Shown piece by piece: positions 1 to 8,313 of a stretch of 64,000 nt of DNA. Source of the stretch: SAR92 clade bacterium H231. GTDB taxonomy: Bacteria > Pseudomonadota > Gammaproteobacteria > Pseudomonadales > Porticoccaceae. The first letter of the stretch is position 1, and every line of letters begins with the position of its first letter. The stretch lies in the NCBI GenBank assembly GCA_025153775.1, contig JAOALC010000002.1, positions 310,001 through 374,000 of the forward strand. Reading direction: 5' to 3'. A program made the translations under genes and the position numbers. The notes under the pieces were generated by a model. It was not told the DNA's origin and searched no databases. It saw only the letters and a program-made list of their open reading frames with translations.

Positions 1-97
1 TATCCTTTTACTCCAATTTTTGTTCTGTCCCTGTACCCGACTCTGGGCATCGAGATACTTTTATTCTGGGCACCCAAGAGTGCAGATATACAGGCCG

Positions 98-1129
98 CTA
101 GCGATTAAGCTTATTTTTTACCAGGGCGCGGAGGCGGCGAATGCTGTCGTCATCCAGCTCCCCTAGTGCACCCTGAATACTTGCCGGCAGATGCTCTCTG
201 GGGGTATCTGCCGGGCCAAAGATGTAGTACTCAAATACCTCTCGCCAGGCATTCTTTTCTGCCTCCGGGCGATCTCTAATACCCATAATGGCGTGCATCA
301 CAATATCCATTGGGTTGCCCATATAGGCTGGCGAGCGAAGCCACCAAAAATTAATCATAATATTAAACGGCGATAGCGCTTCGACCTGATGCCACCACAT
401 GCTGGGATAGTAGACTGCGTCGCCAGGCTGTAAATCCACCACCACTGCAGCCTCCAATGCCCGACGAACTCGGGGGAAGCGCTCAAAGTCGGGATTCTTA
501 AGATCGACCATGGTAATCACCTGTCCACCTGGCGTGGGCTCCAGCGGGCCAGGATAGAGGTTGTGAATCTGCTCTGGCGGGAACAGGGTAAAGCGACGCG
601 CACCCAACACACAGCAAGCTAGATTGCTCGGCACATCATAATGGGCTGCAGCAATTGACTCTGTACCTACCCAGACTTTTGATAATGGCTGGTTATTGGT
701 AAACGCCTGGTGATCAAAGCTGAGGTCATTGTCCGCACGCAAGCCTGGAAAGCAGTTGTCCAGGGTTAGGGAATTCATATAGTAGTAAGAGTGATCTGGG
801 TTATTCTCTGCCTCGCGGATTTGGGCAAAAATATCACTGAGTTGCAGATATTTGCTCTGATAATTAAAGCCAGTGCAATCCTGATTATAGAAAAACCGCG
901 CCTCTGCCTCTGGCGGCGCAATATAGACACCCACCGGCTTTTTACTGGAGTGGCTCTGCAATATCTCCATCGCTTTGCCTGGTGATTGCTCGCCTGCTTT
1001 AACTAGGCTCCAATCAGATACCAGACCACGCAAAATAATAGGCCCCTCAGCTGCAAAGAGCTGGTCGAACGGAATCTGGTCGGGCTTGACGCCCTCTAGC
1101 ACAGGAACCTGGCCGTCTAAATATCTCAT
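98..1129 (-). CDS. JmjC-like cupin (cupin_8) domain protein
   Basis: A 343-residue soluble protein with no signal peptide. It resembles the cupin_8/JmjC-like family of Fe(II)/2-oxoglutarate oxygenase-fold proteins. A likely metal-binding His-x-Asp lies in the AAHYDVPSN segment and a distal His in SMWWHQVEAL, with the typical GDAVYYPSMWWH strand around residues 245-255. It lies 27 bp downstream of the SapC-family gene on the same strand, after a TonB receptor gene. In marine and plant-associated Proteobacteria this trio commonly recurs, often with a flavin-dependent tryptophan halogenase-like gene; any such gene would lie off the left edge. The substrate is unknown and a hydroxylase role is inferred from the fold only. 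The family call is fairly safe. Confidence 0.8.
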   Translation of the reverse strand: MRYLDGQVPVLEGVKPDQIPFDQLFAAEGPIILRGLVSDWSLVKAGEQSPGKAMEILQSHSSKKPVGVYIAPPEAEARFFYNQDCTGFNYQSKYLQLSDIFAQIREAENNPDHSYYYMNSLTLDNCFPGLRADNDLSFDHQAFTNNQPLSKVWVGTESIAAAHYDVPSNLACCVLGARRFTLFPPEQIHNLYPGPLEPTPGGQVITMVDLKNPDFERFPRVRRALEAAVVVDLQPGDAVYYPSMWWHQVEALSPFNIMINFWWLRSPAYMGNPMDIVMHAIMGIRDRPEAEKNAWREVFEYYIFGPADTPREHLPASIQGALGELDDDSIRRLRALVKNKLNR

Positions 1130-1156
1130 AGTGATCGCATCTTAACCGGCATGCCT

Positions 1157-1888
1157 CTAGGCAATGGCCATTTTCTTATTTTTAAGTTCAATCAGTTTAT
1201 TAAAATTACCCATGGATACTAGGGCAAAAAATACCAGACTCAACACACCTGCTCTGTTGAGTTTCTCTAAACTTTCAGCATCTAACTGTGCCAATTTGTC
1301 TTTGTTGATGGTGTAGTAGTCACGCAGATTAACATTGGCAATATTACTCAGGGAGATTTCTATATTAACCGGCTCGAACAGCTCCATGGAATCTAGGGTG
1401 GCAAAAAAGCTCTCATCCAGTGCAGTACCCTGATGAATAACCTGCAGGGTTTGCATTATCTTTTCCAGATAGGGGGTATCGCCACCATAGGCGAGAAATA
1501 GCGGCTGACCGGTCTCGGCGCCCACCCTTGGGTTATCCATATCAATATGGATAACTGGTTCATTAACGGCTTTGCCCTCAATCTCGCGGGCTTGGAAACC
1601 AATCATAAATGGGCCGCGGGCCAATACTGCAGGTACGTAGTTACCCAACCAGCCCTGGTCACCCAGAAATAGGTTTTCATCCTTTTCAAGACCCAGAATC
1701 ACGTGGGCCTGAAAAGCCTGACTTTTGGAATCTCTGTAAAACAGTATCGGATATTCTTTTTGCAGATCGCCAAACTCTGTAGAAAACGCCAGAGCCCGAT
1801 TTACATTGTCGCCATATTCAGCACCGAGGCTGGAATCAACTTTTAGATCTTTGTGTTCGACGTTATTTAGAAGTACAGCTTGGCTCAT
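1157..1888 (-). CDS. SapC family protein
   Basis: A 243-residue protein recognised as SapC family from its overall pattern: an N-terminal LNNVEHKDLKV segment, a central PILFYRDSKSQAF strand, and a GDQGWLGNYVPAVLARGPF block that is the family hallmark. The family is named after a Campylobacter S-layer locus, but no S-layer role is expected here. In TonB-rich Proteobacteria it travels with a TonB receptor and a cupin_8 protein, exactly as here. It has no signal peptide and no catalytic motif I can name. A hairpin with a T-rich tail separates it from the upstream receptor gene, so its expression may be attenuated relative to the receptor. Its function is unknown. Confidence 0.82.
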   Translation of the reverse strand: MSQAVLLNNVEHKDLKVDSSLGAEYGDNVNRALAFSTEFGDLQKEYPILFYRDSKSQAFQAHVILGLEKDENLFLGDQGWLGNYVPAVLARGPFMIGFQAREIEGKAVNEPVIHIDMDNPRVGAETGQPLFLAYGGDTPYLEKIMQTLQVIHQGTALDESFFATLDSMELFEPVNIEISLSNIANVNLRDYYTINKDKLAQLDAESLEKLNRAGVLSLVFFALVSMGNFNKLIELKNKKMAIA

Positions 1889-1939
1889 TTAATTATCCAG
1901 TCATTTATAGTTATAGGCGGTAGCGACTATTCTACCATT

Positions 1940-1984
1940 GTAATAAAAAATAAGGCCCCCTGTAGAGACTACATGGAGGCCTTA
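1940..1984 (-). terminator. Hairpin terminator/attenuator between TonB receptor and sapC-like gene
   Basis: The inverted repeat pairs TAAGGCC at the left with GGCCTTA at the right, around an interrupted inner stem at 1951-1984. Read on the minus strand it is followed by a T-rich run ending near 1940. It lies about 95 bp after the receptor stop codon and about 65 bp before the SapC start, a classic position for partial termination within a TonB-receptor operon. Confidence 0.65.
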
Positions 1985-2079
1985 TCGAAACTACTCTGTT
2001 ACTTATTCTTTGTTCTGTTCAAAATAATGACGCTCTCAACAATGGGGGGGGGACCATGGAAGAGAGCGTCTTATTTATC

Positions 2080-5000
2080 TTAGAACGTGTAACGTGCTGA
2101 GAACACGTAACGTGGATCAAGCTCTTGAACGAAGAATGCAGCAGTTGGAGTACGACCGTACTTACGCTGTCCTTCACCCGTCAGATTGATCGCATCCATA
2201 GACAGGATAACACCAGAGTTGAACTCATAACTTACATTCAAATCTAGCTGCTCAACAGACTCAATGTACTCAGGGTTACGAGTACTGCCCACTGAACGGT
2301 TAACCTGGTTCAAGAAATCATCACGCCAGTTGTAGGCTAAACGAGCAGACAGCCCGTCTTTCTCATAAATACCTACCAGGTTGAGAGTGTCACTCAGGCC
2401 AGGCAGTGCGAACTGGTCTTGACTAGGATCAGATCCATTGTCGTAACCAATATCACCCTCTACCATTGTGTAATTGAACTGGTAGCCAAAGCCTGTCTCA
2501 CCAAAGAAGTGCTGAGATGCAATCTCAAAACCATAGATTTCAGCATCCTGGGAGTTGGTTGGACTCTTAACCGCAAACATAATTTCAGGATCCGTTGCAA
2601 CAGGTGTTACATCGTATGCACTGAAAATTGCGTCGTGGCCTTCCTGCTCAGTACCACCGGCCATGGCATTGGTATATGCCTCAGCACCGGTTGCACCCTC
2701 AAAGGAATCGAGGTTTTGCAGAATTGCAGTCATGGAGAAAAGTCTATCTTCACTTTCTGCCAGACCTAATTCAGCTAACTGGTCAATAGCCTGAGATAAG
2801 AAGGTACTGTTTGATGCTGTAGCATCTCTCAAACCAAACAGTGACTGATTAGCCTGCTGAATACCCACAAAGTTGGAAACGTTCTTTTGGAAGTAACCAA
2901 CAGAGAAGTAGTTAGCATCACCGTAGTAGTACTCAACCGATAAATCGAAGTTATTGGATTCCAGAGGATCCAATGCAACGTTACCCTGACTAGCAGAAGG
3001 CTGATCACCTAGGTGAGTGATACGGCTAGGCGCTTCTACTGAGGTAGCTGTGTACATATCGCTGTAGGTTGGGCGAGCCAGCGTCTTGCTGAATGAAGCA
3101 CGAGCTTTCAAGCTGTCGGTAATATCAACCGAAACATCCAGGCTAGGCAACAGTGCACTGTAAGTGTAGTCTTCAGCCAGAGCTGAAACACCAGAACCCA
3201 GTGTAAATGAGAAGTCATTATTTGATTCCCAAACAAAGGCGCTAGGTACTGACTGCTGAGAAGTTGAAGTGACTTCAGTTTCTTCCCAACGAATACCGGC
3301 AACCACATCAAATGGCATGCCACCTACTTCACCGTCCATTGTTATCTGGCTGTAAATAGACACTGTGTCTTCTTCAACCAAATTGTCAGCAGTGCTGTTG
3401 ATAGGCATATTGGCGGGATCGTAGCCATAGGTGCCAGCAATAGCATTTAGCAATGTCAGTGGATCAGTCTGCCAAGAGACAGAACCCAAAGCTATAGGAG
3501 CAGTTTCACCAGCAGGCTGAGAAACACCAGCAACACCAGATCCGTTATAGTCGAATTCACCCAGAGTATTCACCTGCTGGATAAGACCTTCTGGGATATC
3601 ACCTGGAGCATCAACACCCCAACCACCCAGTGCATTAGAACCGCCAATGCGAGTCTGCTGCATCTCTGAGCTCATAAAGCCTAGACCAAAATCTACCTCA
3701 ACAGAATCTGAAACTGCAAAAGTACCGTCAAAAGAGAACTGGTCAATTTTGGCTACCTGGTCAGAACTAGTGAACTGAGTTACCTGAGAACCCACATCAG
3801 CAGCGTCAAAGACGCCGTTTGCATTGCCTTTAGATGAATCATCAATAGAGGCCACACCCTGTGGAATTGTCTGACCGAAATCAACAGCCTGCCAACCGGC
3901 AGTAGCACCAGCAACGTTCATACGCAGTACGTTGTGACCCAGAGGGCCATTACCGCCACTCTCGGCTTCTGAAGAAGCCAGGTCAAAACGCAGATTCAGC
4001 TGATCGCTCACATTCCAGTCAAGGTTCAAGCCGAATGATTCCAGAGTGTCCTTGGTACCCATGGCTAGATTCTGGAAGAAGAAGTCCTTACCACCGGATA
4101 CGTCTTCTGCGAAGATTACAGGAGCCGCAACAACTGGGTTGCCATCATACTCAACATAGTCAACAGTACCGTTAAACCACAGGCCGTCAATCAAAGAAGT
4201 AGAGTCCTGAATATTCTCAGCATAGGCAAAATCAGCTGTGAACGTCATTTCATCATTGGGAGCAAACTGTGCAGTCAGCAAACCATTGGTACGCTCACGC
4301 TTGTCTTCGTTGAAACCCAAACCCAGGTTAGTTGGGCGATAAACCAGCTGCCCGTCGTTTGGCGCATTCTCGATAGTCGCGTCTGCAACTATACCCAGAT
4401 TAGCCAGGTTTGCTGGGTTAGTGCTGTCCCAGGTACGCAGACCAAACTCTTCTACTGAAGAGTGACGGCTACCGGAGTCACGCTCCTGAAAGCTACCGAA
4501 TACAGAAACACCAAAAGTAGCGTCGTCGTTAGTCCAGCTGTACAGACCACTTACTTCTGGAGTGATTTCGTCACCACTGGTATCGTCTACAGCCTTAACA
4601 CCCAAGCTAGCCTGAGTACCAGATGCTTCCAGAGGTCTAACGGTTTCAACATTAATAGTTGCACCTACACCACCAGTTGCCACAGCTGCACGACCGGTCT
4701 TGTATACCTGCAGGCCACGCACACCCTCAGAGGCCAGGTTTGAGAAATCAAACGAACGGCTGCTTCCTGAAGCGCCCTGATCCAGAGGGTTACCCGTAAT
4801 AGTGCCAACATTAGCTGAAGGCATTTGACGACCGTTCAGGGTGACCAGGTTGAAGCCGCCGCCAAAGCCGCGAACTGTTACCTCAGAACCTTCACCATTA
4901 ACACGGTTGATAGATACACCTGAGATACGCTGTAGTGATTCAGCTAGGTTAGTATCTGGGAATTTGCCGATATCTTCGGCAGAGATTGCATCTACAACAC

Positions 5001-5160
5001 CAGACGAATCGCGCTTGGTGTCCATTGCTCTCTCAAGGCTGCCTCGGATGCCGCTTACGACAACCTCTTCGATCATGCCTTCTTGAGCTATGACCTGGCC
5101 AGCACTCAGTGTTCCAGCAGCAGCGAGAACAGCTACAGAAAGTTTTGACTTTCTAAACAT
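2080..5160 (-). CDS. TonB-dependent receptor, TonB-Xanth-Caul type
   Basis: A 1026-residue outer-membrane receptor. A Sec signal peptide (MFRKSKLSVAVLAAAGTLSA, then QVIAQ) precedes an EEVVVSGIRGSLERA TonB-box/plug start. The plug follows (residues about 40-170: DAISAEDIGKFPDTN, ISGVSINRVNGEGSEVTVRG, LNGRQMPSAN), then a long 22-strand barrel ending in Tyr-Thr-Phe. Length and plug wording match the TIGR01782 class, which usually imports oligosaccharides. It heads the receptor/SapC/cupin cluster and is separated from the downstream genes by a hairpin. The carbohydrate is not determinable from sequence; a glycan substrate is inferred from the GH31/GH17 neighbours. Confidence in the class is high. 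Confidence 0.93.
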   Translation of the reverse strand: MFRKSKLSVAVLAAAGTLSAGQVIAQEGMIEEVVVSGIRGSLERAMDTKRDSSGVVDAISAEDIGKFPDTNLAESLQRISGVSINRVNGEGSEVTVRGFGGGFNLVTLNGRQMPSANVGTITGNPLDQGASGSSRSFDFSNLASEGVRGLQVYKTGRAAVATGGVGATINVETVRPLEASGTQASLGVKAVDDTSGDEITPEVSGLYSWTNDDATFGVSVFGSFQERDSGSRHSSVEEFGLRTWDSTNPANLANLGIVADATIENAPNDGQLVYRPTNLGLGFNEDKRERTNGLLTAQFAPNDEMTFTADFAYAENIQDSTSLIDGLWFNGTVDYVEYDGNPVVAAPVIFAEDVSGGKDFFFQNLAMGTKDTLESFGLNLDWNVSDQLNLRFDLASSEAESGGNGPLGHNVLRMNVAGATAGWQAVDFGQTIPQGVASIDDSSKGNANGVFDAADVGSQVTQFTSSDQVAKIDQFSFDGTFAVSDSVEVDFGLGFMSSEMQQTRIGGSNALGGWGVDAPGDIPEGLIQQVNTLGEFDYNGSGVAGVSQPAGETAPIALGSVSWQTDPLTLLNAIAGTYGYDPANMPINSTADNLVEEDTVSIYSQITMDGEVGGMPFDVVAGIRWEETEVTSTSQQSVPSAFVWESNNDFSFTLGSGVSALAEDYTYSALLPSLDVSVDITDSLKARASFSKTLARPTYSDMYTATSVEAPSRITHLGDQPSASQGNVALDPLESNNFDLSVEYYYGDANYFSVGYFQKNVSNFVGIQQANQSLFGLRDATASNSTFLSQAIDQLAELGLAESEDRLFSMTAILQNLDSFEGATGAEAYTNAMAGGTEQEGHDAIFSAYDVTPVATDPEIMFAVKSPTNSQDAEIYGFEIASQHFFGETGFGYQFNYTMVEGDIGYDNGSDPSQDQFALPGLSDTLNLVGIYEKDGLSARLAYNWRDDFLNQVNRSVGSTRNPEYIESVEQLDLNVSYEFNSGVILSMDAINLTGEGQRKYGRTPTAAFFVQELDPRYVFSARYTF

Positions 5161-5284
5161 ATATATTTCCCCAAAAGTTATAGATTATGTTAATTATTGT
5201 TAAATGCGATTTTTCGCACCGATATGAGACGGGGTCGAAGGGGCAATCCGCTCCCCCCCCTGAGGGAAACTTTTAGACAGAAAA

Positions 5285-5340
5285 GAGAGAGGCAGGATTA
5301 GCCTGCCCATAGAGGCTATCTCGAAGAGACAGATAGGTTT
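5285..5340 (-). terminator. Tandem hairpins after the TauD-like gene
   Basis: Read on the minus strand, CTATCT/AGATAG (5317-5336) is followed by GGCAGG-CTAAT-CCTGCC (5291-5307) and then a pyrimidine-rich TCTCTCTTTTCT tract. The position just past the TauD-like stop codon, and before the TonB receptor promoter region, fits a terminator. Confidence 0.45.
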
Positions 5341-5349
5341 AGAGGCTGA

Positions 5350-6306
5350 TCAAATCCCCAATGTAACTAGCACTCTGCGCACGCGATCGCCATCATAGGG
5401 TCGCCGCCCATGCATAGAGAGATGGTTGTCGACTACAGCAACATCGCCGTCCTGCCACATCAGGTCGTAGGCAGTGTCTGCTGCTATCTCACAGATTTTA
5501 TCCAGAAAGTGTCGGGGAATTGCCGAGTCATCGCCAAAGCAAATCCCAACTGAGGGGTTCTCCTTGACGCCTTGCCATCCCTGGTAAGCCGCAATAATCT
5601 GATTAAAGAAAACCTGCCTACCACTATCAACTGCTCTGATGGCTGGCAATACTCTGGTTTGAGCTGACAACGACCCATCTGCATGCCACTGCCACTTATA
5701 ACCCAGATTAAGCAGCTTATTTTCCGCCTGCTCTCTGGAGGTCACACTCAGGGTACTTTGCCAACCGCGACCCTGAGCTGAGTCGGGATTATCGCCGTTG
5801 GGCATGCTGTTGGTATATTTAATACCCTCTTTAGCCAGCTTCTCAAGCCACTGGGGTTCAGCTATGGCGAGTTTGTTATACAGAGTATCCGACCTACAGA
5901 GTATAGTGGCGCCGCCTATGTCCGCAGCTTTTTCACAAAATAAGGAAATAATATTAGGGAATACTGGCGTCTGGGCCATTTCACTGTGCAGAAAAATCTC
6001 CACATCCTTTGGCGCTTCGTTGGCGCTGAATACTTGATCGGTATAATTGATGCGCACCGCGTTCGACAGTGACTCTTTGTAGGTAAAGTTATTATAGCCG
6101 AACGCCGAGAAGAATCTGTCATAGCTAACTGCATCGCTGACCGGGAAACCTCTGAATAACAGAGCGCCTGTGCAGGCTAGCTCTCTCTTCAAGGCTACCT
6201 GGTTGGTATTTATCCAAGCATGGGCTTGCTGCAATGTATTTATCGAACCATCGTTAAGGATAATCGACGGAAAGTTATCCTGACTGTATTCAAGATCTGC
6301 AAGCAT
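5350..6306 (-). CDS. TauD/TfdA-family (SyrP-like) Fe(II)/2-oxoglutarate dioxygenase
   Basis: A 318-residue cytoplasmic protein of the TauD/TfdA superfamily. The metal facial triad is visible as His-Ser-Glu in LHSEMAQTP (an H-x-E variant as in SyrP-like members, rather than H-x-D) and a distal His in VDNHLSMHGRRPY near the C terminus. The closing Arg-rich RRPYDGDRVRRVLVTL segment is the 2-oxoglutarate-binding end. Members hydroxylate amino acids, taurine or other small molecules; the substrate here is unknown. It lies upstream of the TonB receptor on the same strand, with likely termination hairpins between, and is divergent from the SulP gene. Confidence 0.8.
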   Translation of the reverse strand: MLADLEYSQDNFPSIILNDGSINTLQQAHAWINTNQVALKRELACTGALLFRGFPVSDAVSYDRFFSAFGYNNFTYKESLSNAVRINYTDQVFSANEAPKDVEIFLHSEMAQTPVFPNIISLFCEKAADIGGATILCRSDTLYNKLAIAEPQWLEKLAKEGIKYTNSMPNGDNPDSAQGRGWQSTLSVTSREQAENKLLNLGYKWQWHADGSLSAQTRVLPAIRAVDSGRQVFFNQIIAAYQGWQGVKENPSVGICFGDDSAIPRHFLDKICEIAADTAYDLMWQDGDVAVVDNHLSMHGRRPYDGDRVRRVLVTLGI

Positions 6307-6517
6307 ATTGGATTCTCATCTGGCGCGAGGTTAGTTTAAAGATTTAGGGGATAAAAGCATAGTTAACAGTACGTTTCATTTTTTTAATGCTAAATAAGTG
6401 CGCGAACAACTAGCCTGAGACCTTATAAATGGTAATAATCAAATCTACTGTACACCGCAAACCCTCTCCTCCACGGCATTTGTCACTGCGGCGGAATAAA
6501 GATAGGTGAAAATAACC

Positions 6518-8260
6518 ATGCTGACCAAGCTATTTCCCGGCCTGCTGTGGCTAAAGGATTACCACCAGGGTACCTTTAGGAGCGATCTGTTATCCGGGCT
6601 GGTTATAGCTTTTATGCTAATTCCCCAGGGCATGGGTTACGCTCTTGTCGCTGGCCTGCCTCCAGAATATGGACTCTATGCCTGCATTTTTCCGCCCATT
6701 GTCTATGCGCTACTAGGCACCTCCAACAAGATTTCAATGGGTCCCGTAGCTCTTGACTCAATCCTGATTATCACTGGCCTCAGTGTTCTGGCCGAACCAG
6801 GCTCAGAGCGTTATTTGGAGTTGGCAGTACTGCTGACGCTTATGGTGGCGGTTCTGCAACTGGGGTTGGGTTTGGCGAAGTTTGGATTTATCGCCAACTT
6901 TTTATCCTATCCGGTGATTGTGGGCTACACCTCGGCGGCGGCACTGATCATTATGGGCAGTCAATTCGAAACCATGCTCGGTGTGGATGTTGCCGGTGGC
7001 AATATTTTTGTATTGCTATATCAGCTTTTTCTGCAGGTACCCAACTGGTCCTGGATAACTCTGAGCATTGGCATTCTGGGCATGCTGATTATGACAGTGC
7101 CTAAAAAACGCTTTCCAGTCATGCCCTTCCCACTATTCCTGCTAGTCTTTGGCATGCTGGCCTCCGGTATCTGGGAACTACAGGCAATGGGGGTAGATGT
7201 TGTCTCTTCAATCCCCCAGGGATTGCCCTCATTTAATCTTCCCAATGTTTCACTGTCTGACCTAGAGGCTCTGGTGCCTGTGGCTATCACTGTGGCACTG
7301 ATGGGTTATGTTGGGACCATGTCAATCTGCAAGTCTTTAGAGAACCCTACTGATAAAATCACTACTCAGCCTAATTTAGAACTTATCGCTGTGGGTGCCG
7401 CTAACTTGGTGGGCTCTCTGTGTAGAGCCTTCCCGGTTTCAGCTAGTTTTTCAAGAAGTGCGGCCTTTAGAGAAGCTGGGGCAAAAACTCAGGTATCTGC
7501 GCTGTTTTCCTCGTTATTTATTGGTGCTGCCATGCTGGTTGTGGCTCCCTTATTTGTGTCTTACCCTCTGCCCAAAGTACTGCTGTCAGCAATTATTATT
7601 GTCTCTGTATCAGGCTTATTTAAGTATGCAGAGATGAAGGTTCTCTATGCCCACAATAGACGAGAATTTTATATTCTACTGACTACTTTTTTGGCCACCC
7701 TAATACTGGGTGTGCAAGAGGGGCTGCTACTAGGTGTCAGTCTGTCTATTATGATGATGATCTATAACACCACATCGCCCCATATGACTGAATTGGGTTC
7801 CATCCAGAATGGCAAGTTATATCGCAATATCACTCGCTTTACCCAGGCCCATATTCGTGATGATGTATTGATTTTTAGATTTGATGCGCCAATTTATTTT
7901 GCCAACAAGGACTACTTTGTCTCGGTACTGTACCGCTGGATAAAACAGCGGGATATGCAGGCCCTGCAGTTTGTGGTGCTCGATGCGGAATCTATTAATA
8001 GCCTGGATAGCACCGGGGTAATTATGCTGCAGCAGGTCATCGAAAACTTACAAAAACAGGGTATCCAGTTTTATATTACCAATGCCATAGGCCCGGTTAG
8101 AGATACCATTAAGACCTCTATACTCAGTGATTACATGACTGAAAAAACCATGTTCTCAACTATCAATGACGCAATGGTCTTTATAGACAGAGGTATCAAT
8201 CTGCACGCAAGCCAAGCTCTGCAAACCAACCCGACTGCTGCAGATAGCACGTCTGTATAG
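6518..8260 (+). CDS. SulP-family anion transporter with STAS domain
   Basis: An inner-membrane SulP/SLC26 transporter. An N-terminal TKLFPGLLWLKDY amphipathic start leads into the family signature DLLSGLVIAFMLIPQGMGYALVAGLPPEYGL (given here in pieces: DLLSGLVIAFMLIPQ, then GMGYALVAGLPPEYGL). About 12-14 hydrophobic segments follow, and a C-terminal STAS domain (about residues 430-550) with the VVLDAESINSLDSTGV loop. I start it at ATG 6518, because AGGTG at 6504-6508 sits 9 bases upstream; a GTG at 6506 is in frame but overlaps that site. The anion may be sulfate, bicarbonate or a carboxylate. Sulfate import next to sulfatase-bearing catabolic DNA is tempting but unproven. Confidence 0.9.
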   Translation: MLTKLFPGLLWLKDYHQGTFRSDLLSGLVIAFMLIPQGMGYALVAGLPPEYGLYACIFPPIVYALLGTSNKISMGPVALDSILIITGLSVLAEPGSERYLELAVLLTLMVAVLQLGLGLAKFGFIANFLSYPVIVGYTSAAALIIMGSQFETMLGVDVAGGNIFVLLYQLFLQVPNWSWITLSIGILGMLIMTVPKKRFPVMPFPLFLLVFGMLASGIWELQAMGVDVVSSIPQGLPSFNLPNVSLSDLEALVPVAITVALMGYVGTMSICKSLENPTDKITTQPNLELIAVGAANLVGSLCRAFPVSASFSRSAAFREAGAKTQVSALFSSLFIGAAMLVVAPLFVSYPLPKVLLSAIIIVSVSGLFKYAEMKVLYAHNRREFYILLTTFLATLILGVQEGLLLGVSLSIMMMIYNTTSPHMTELGSIQNGKLYRNITRFTQAHIRDDVLIFRFDAPIYFANKDYFVSVLYRWIKQRDMQALQFVVLDAESINSLDSTGVIMLQQVIENLQKQGIQFYITNAIGPVRDTIKTSILSDYMTEKTMFSTINDAMVFIDRGINLHASQALQTNPTAADSTSV

Positions 8261-8313
8261 GCTGTCCCAGAGCAAAAAAAATAATAATTAGGTGAGTAAA
8301 AAGGTTGTGGTAA

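Noticed and set aside
2041-2060. G-rich tract (nine consecutive G) downstream of the first TonB receptor, considered as a phase-variation repeat
   Set aside because: It lies outside any coding frame and no promoter spacing depends on it, so I see no switching role.
5350-6306. TfdA-like role (aryl-ether cleavage of halogenated phenoxy acids) for the TauD-family gene
   Set aside because: Its ligand variant (H-x-E) and sequence resemble SyrP-like members, and it is 35 kb from the aromatic genes, next to glycan genes.
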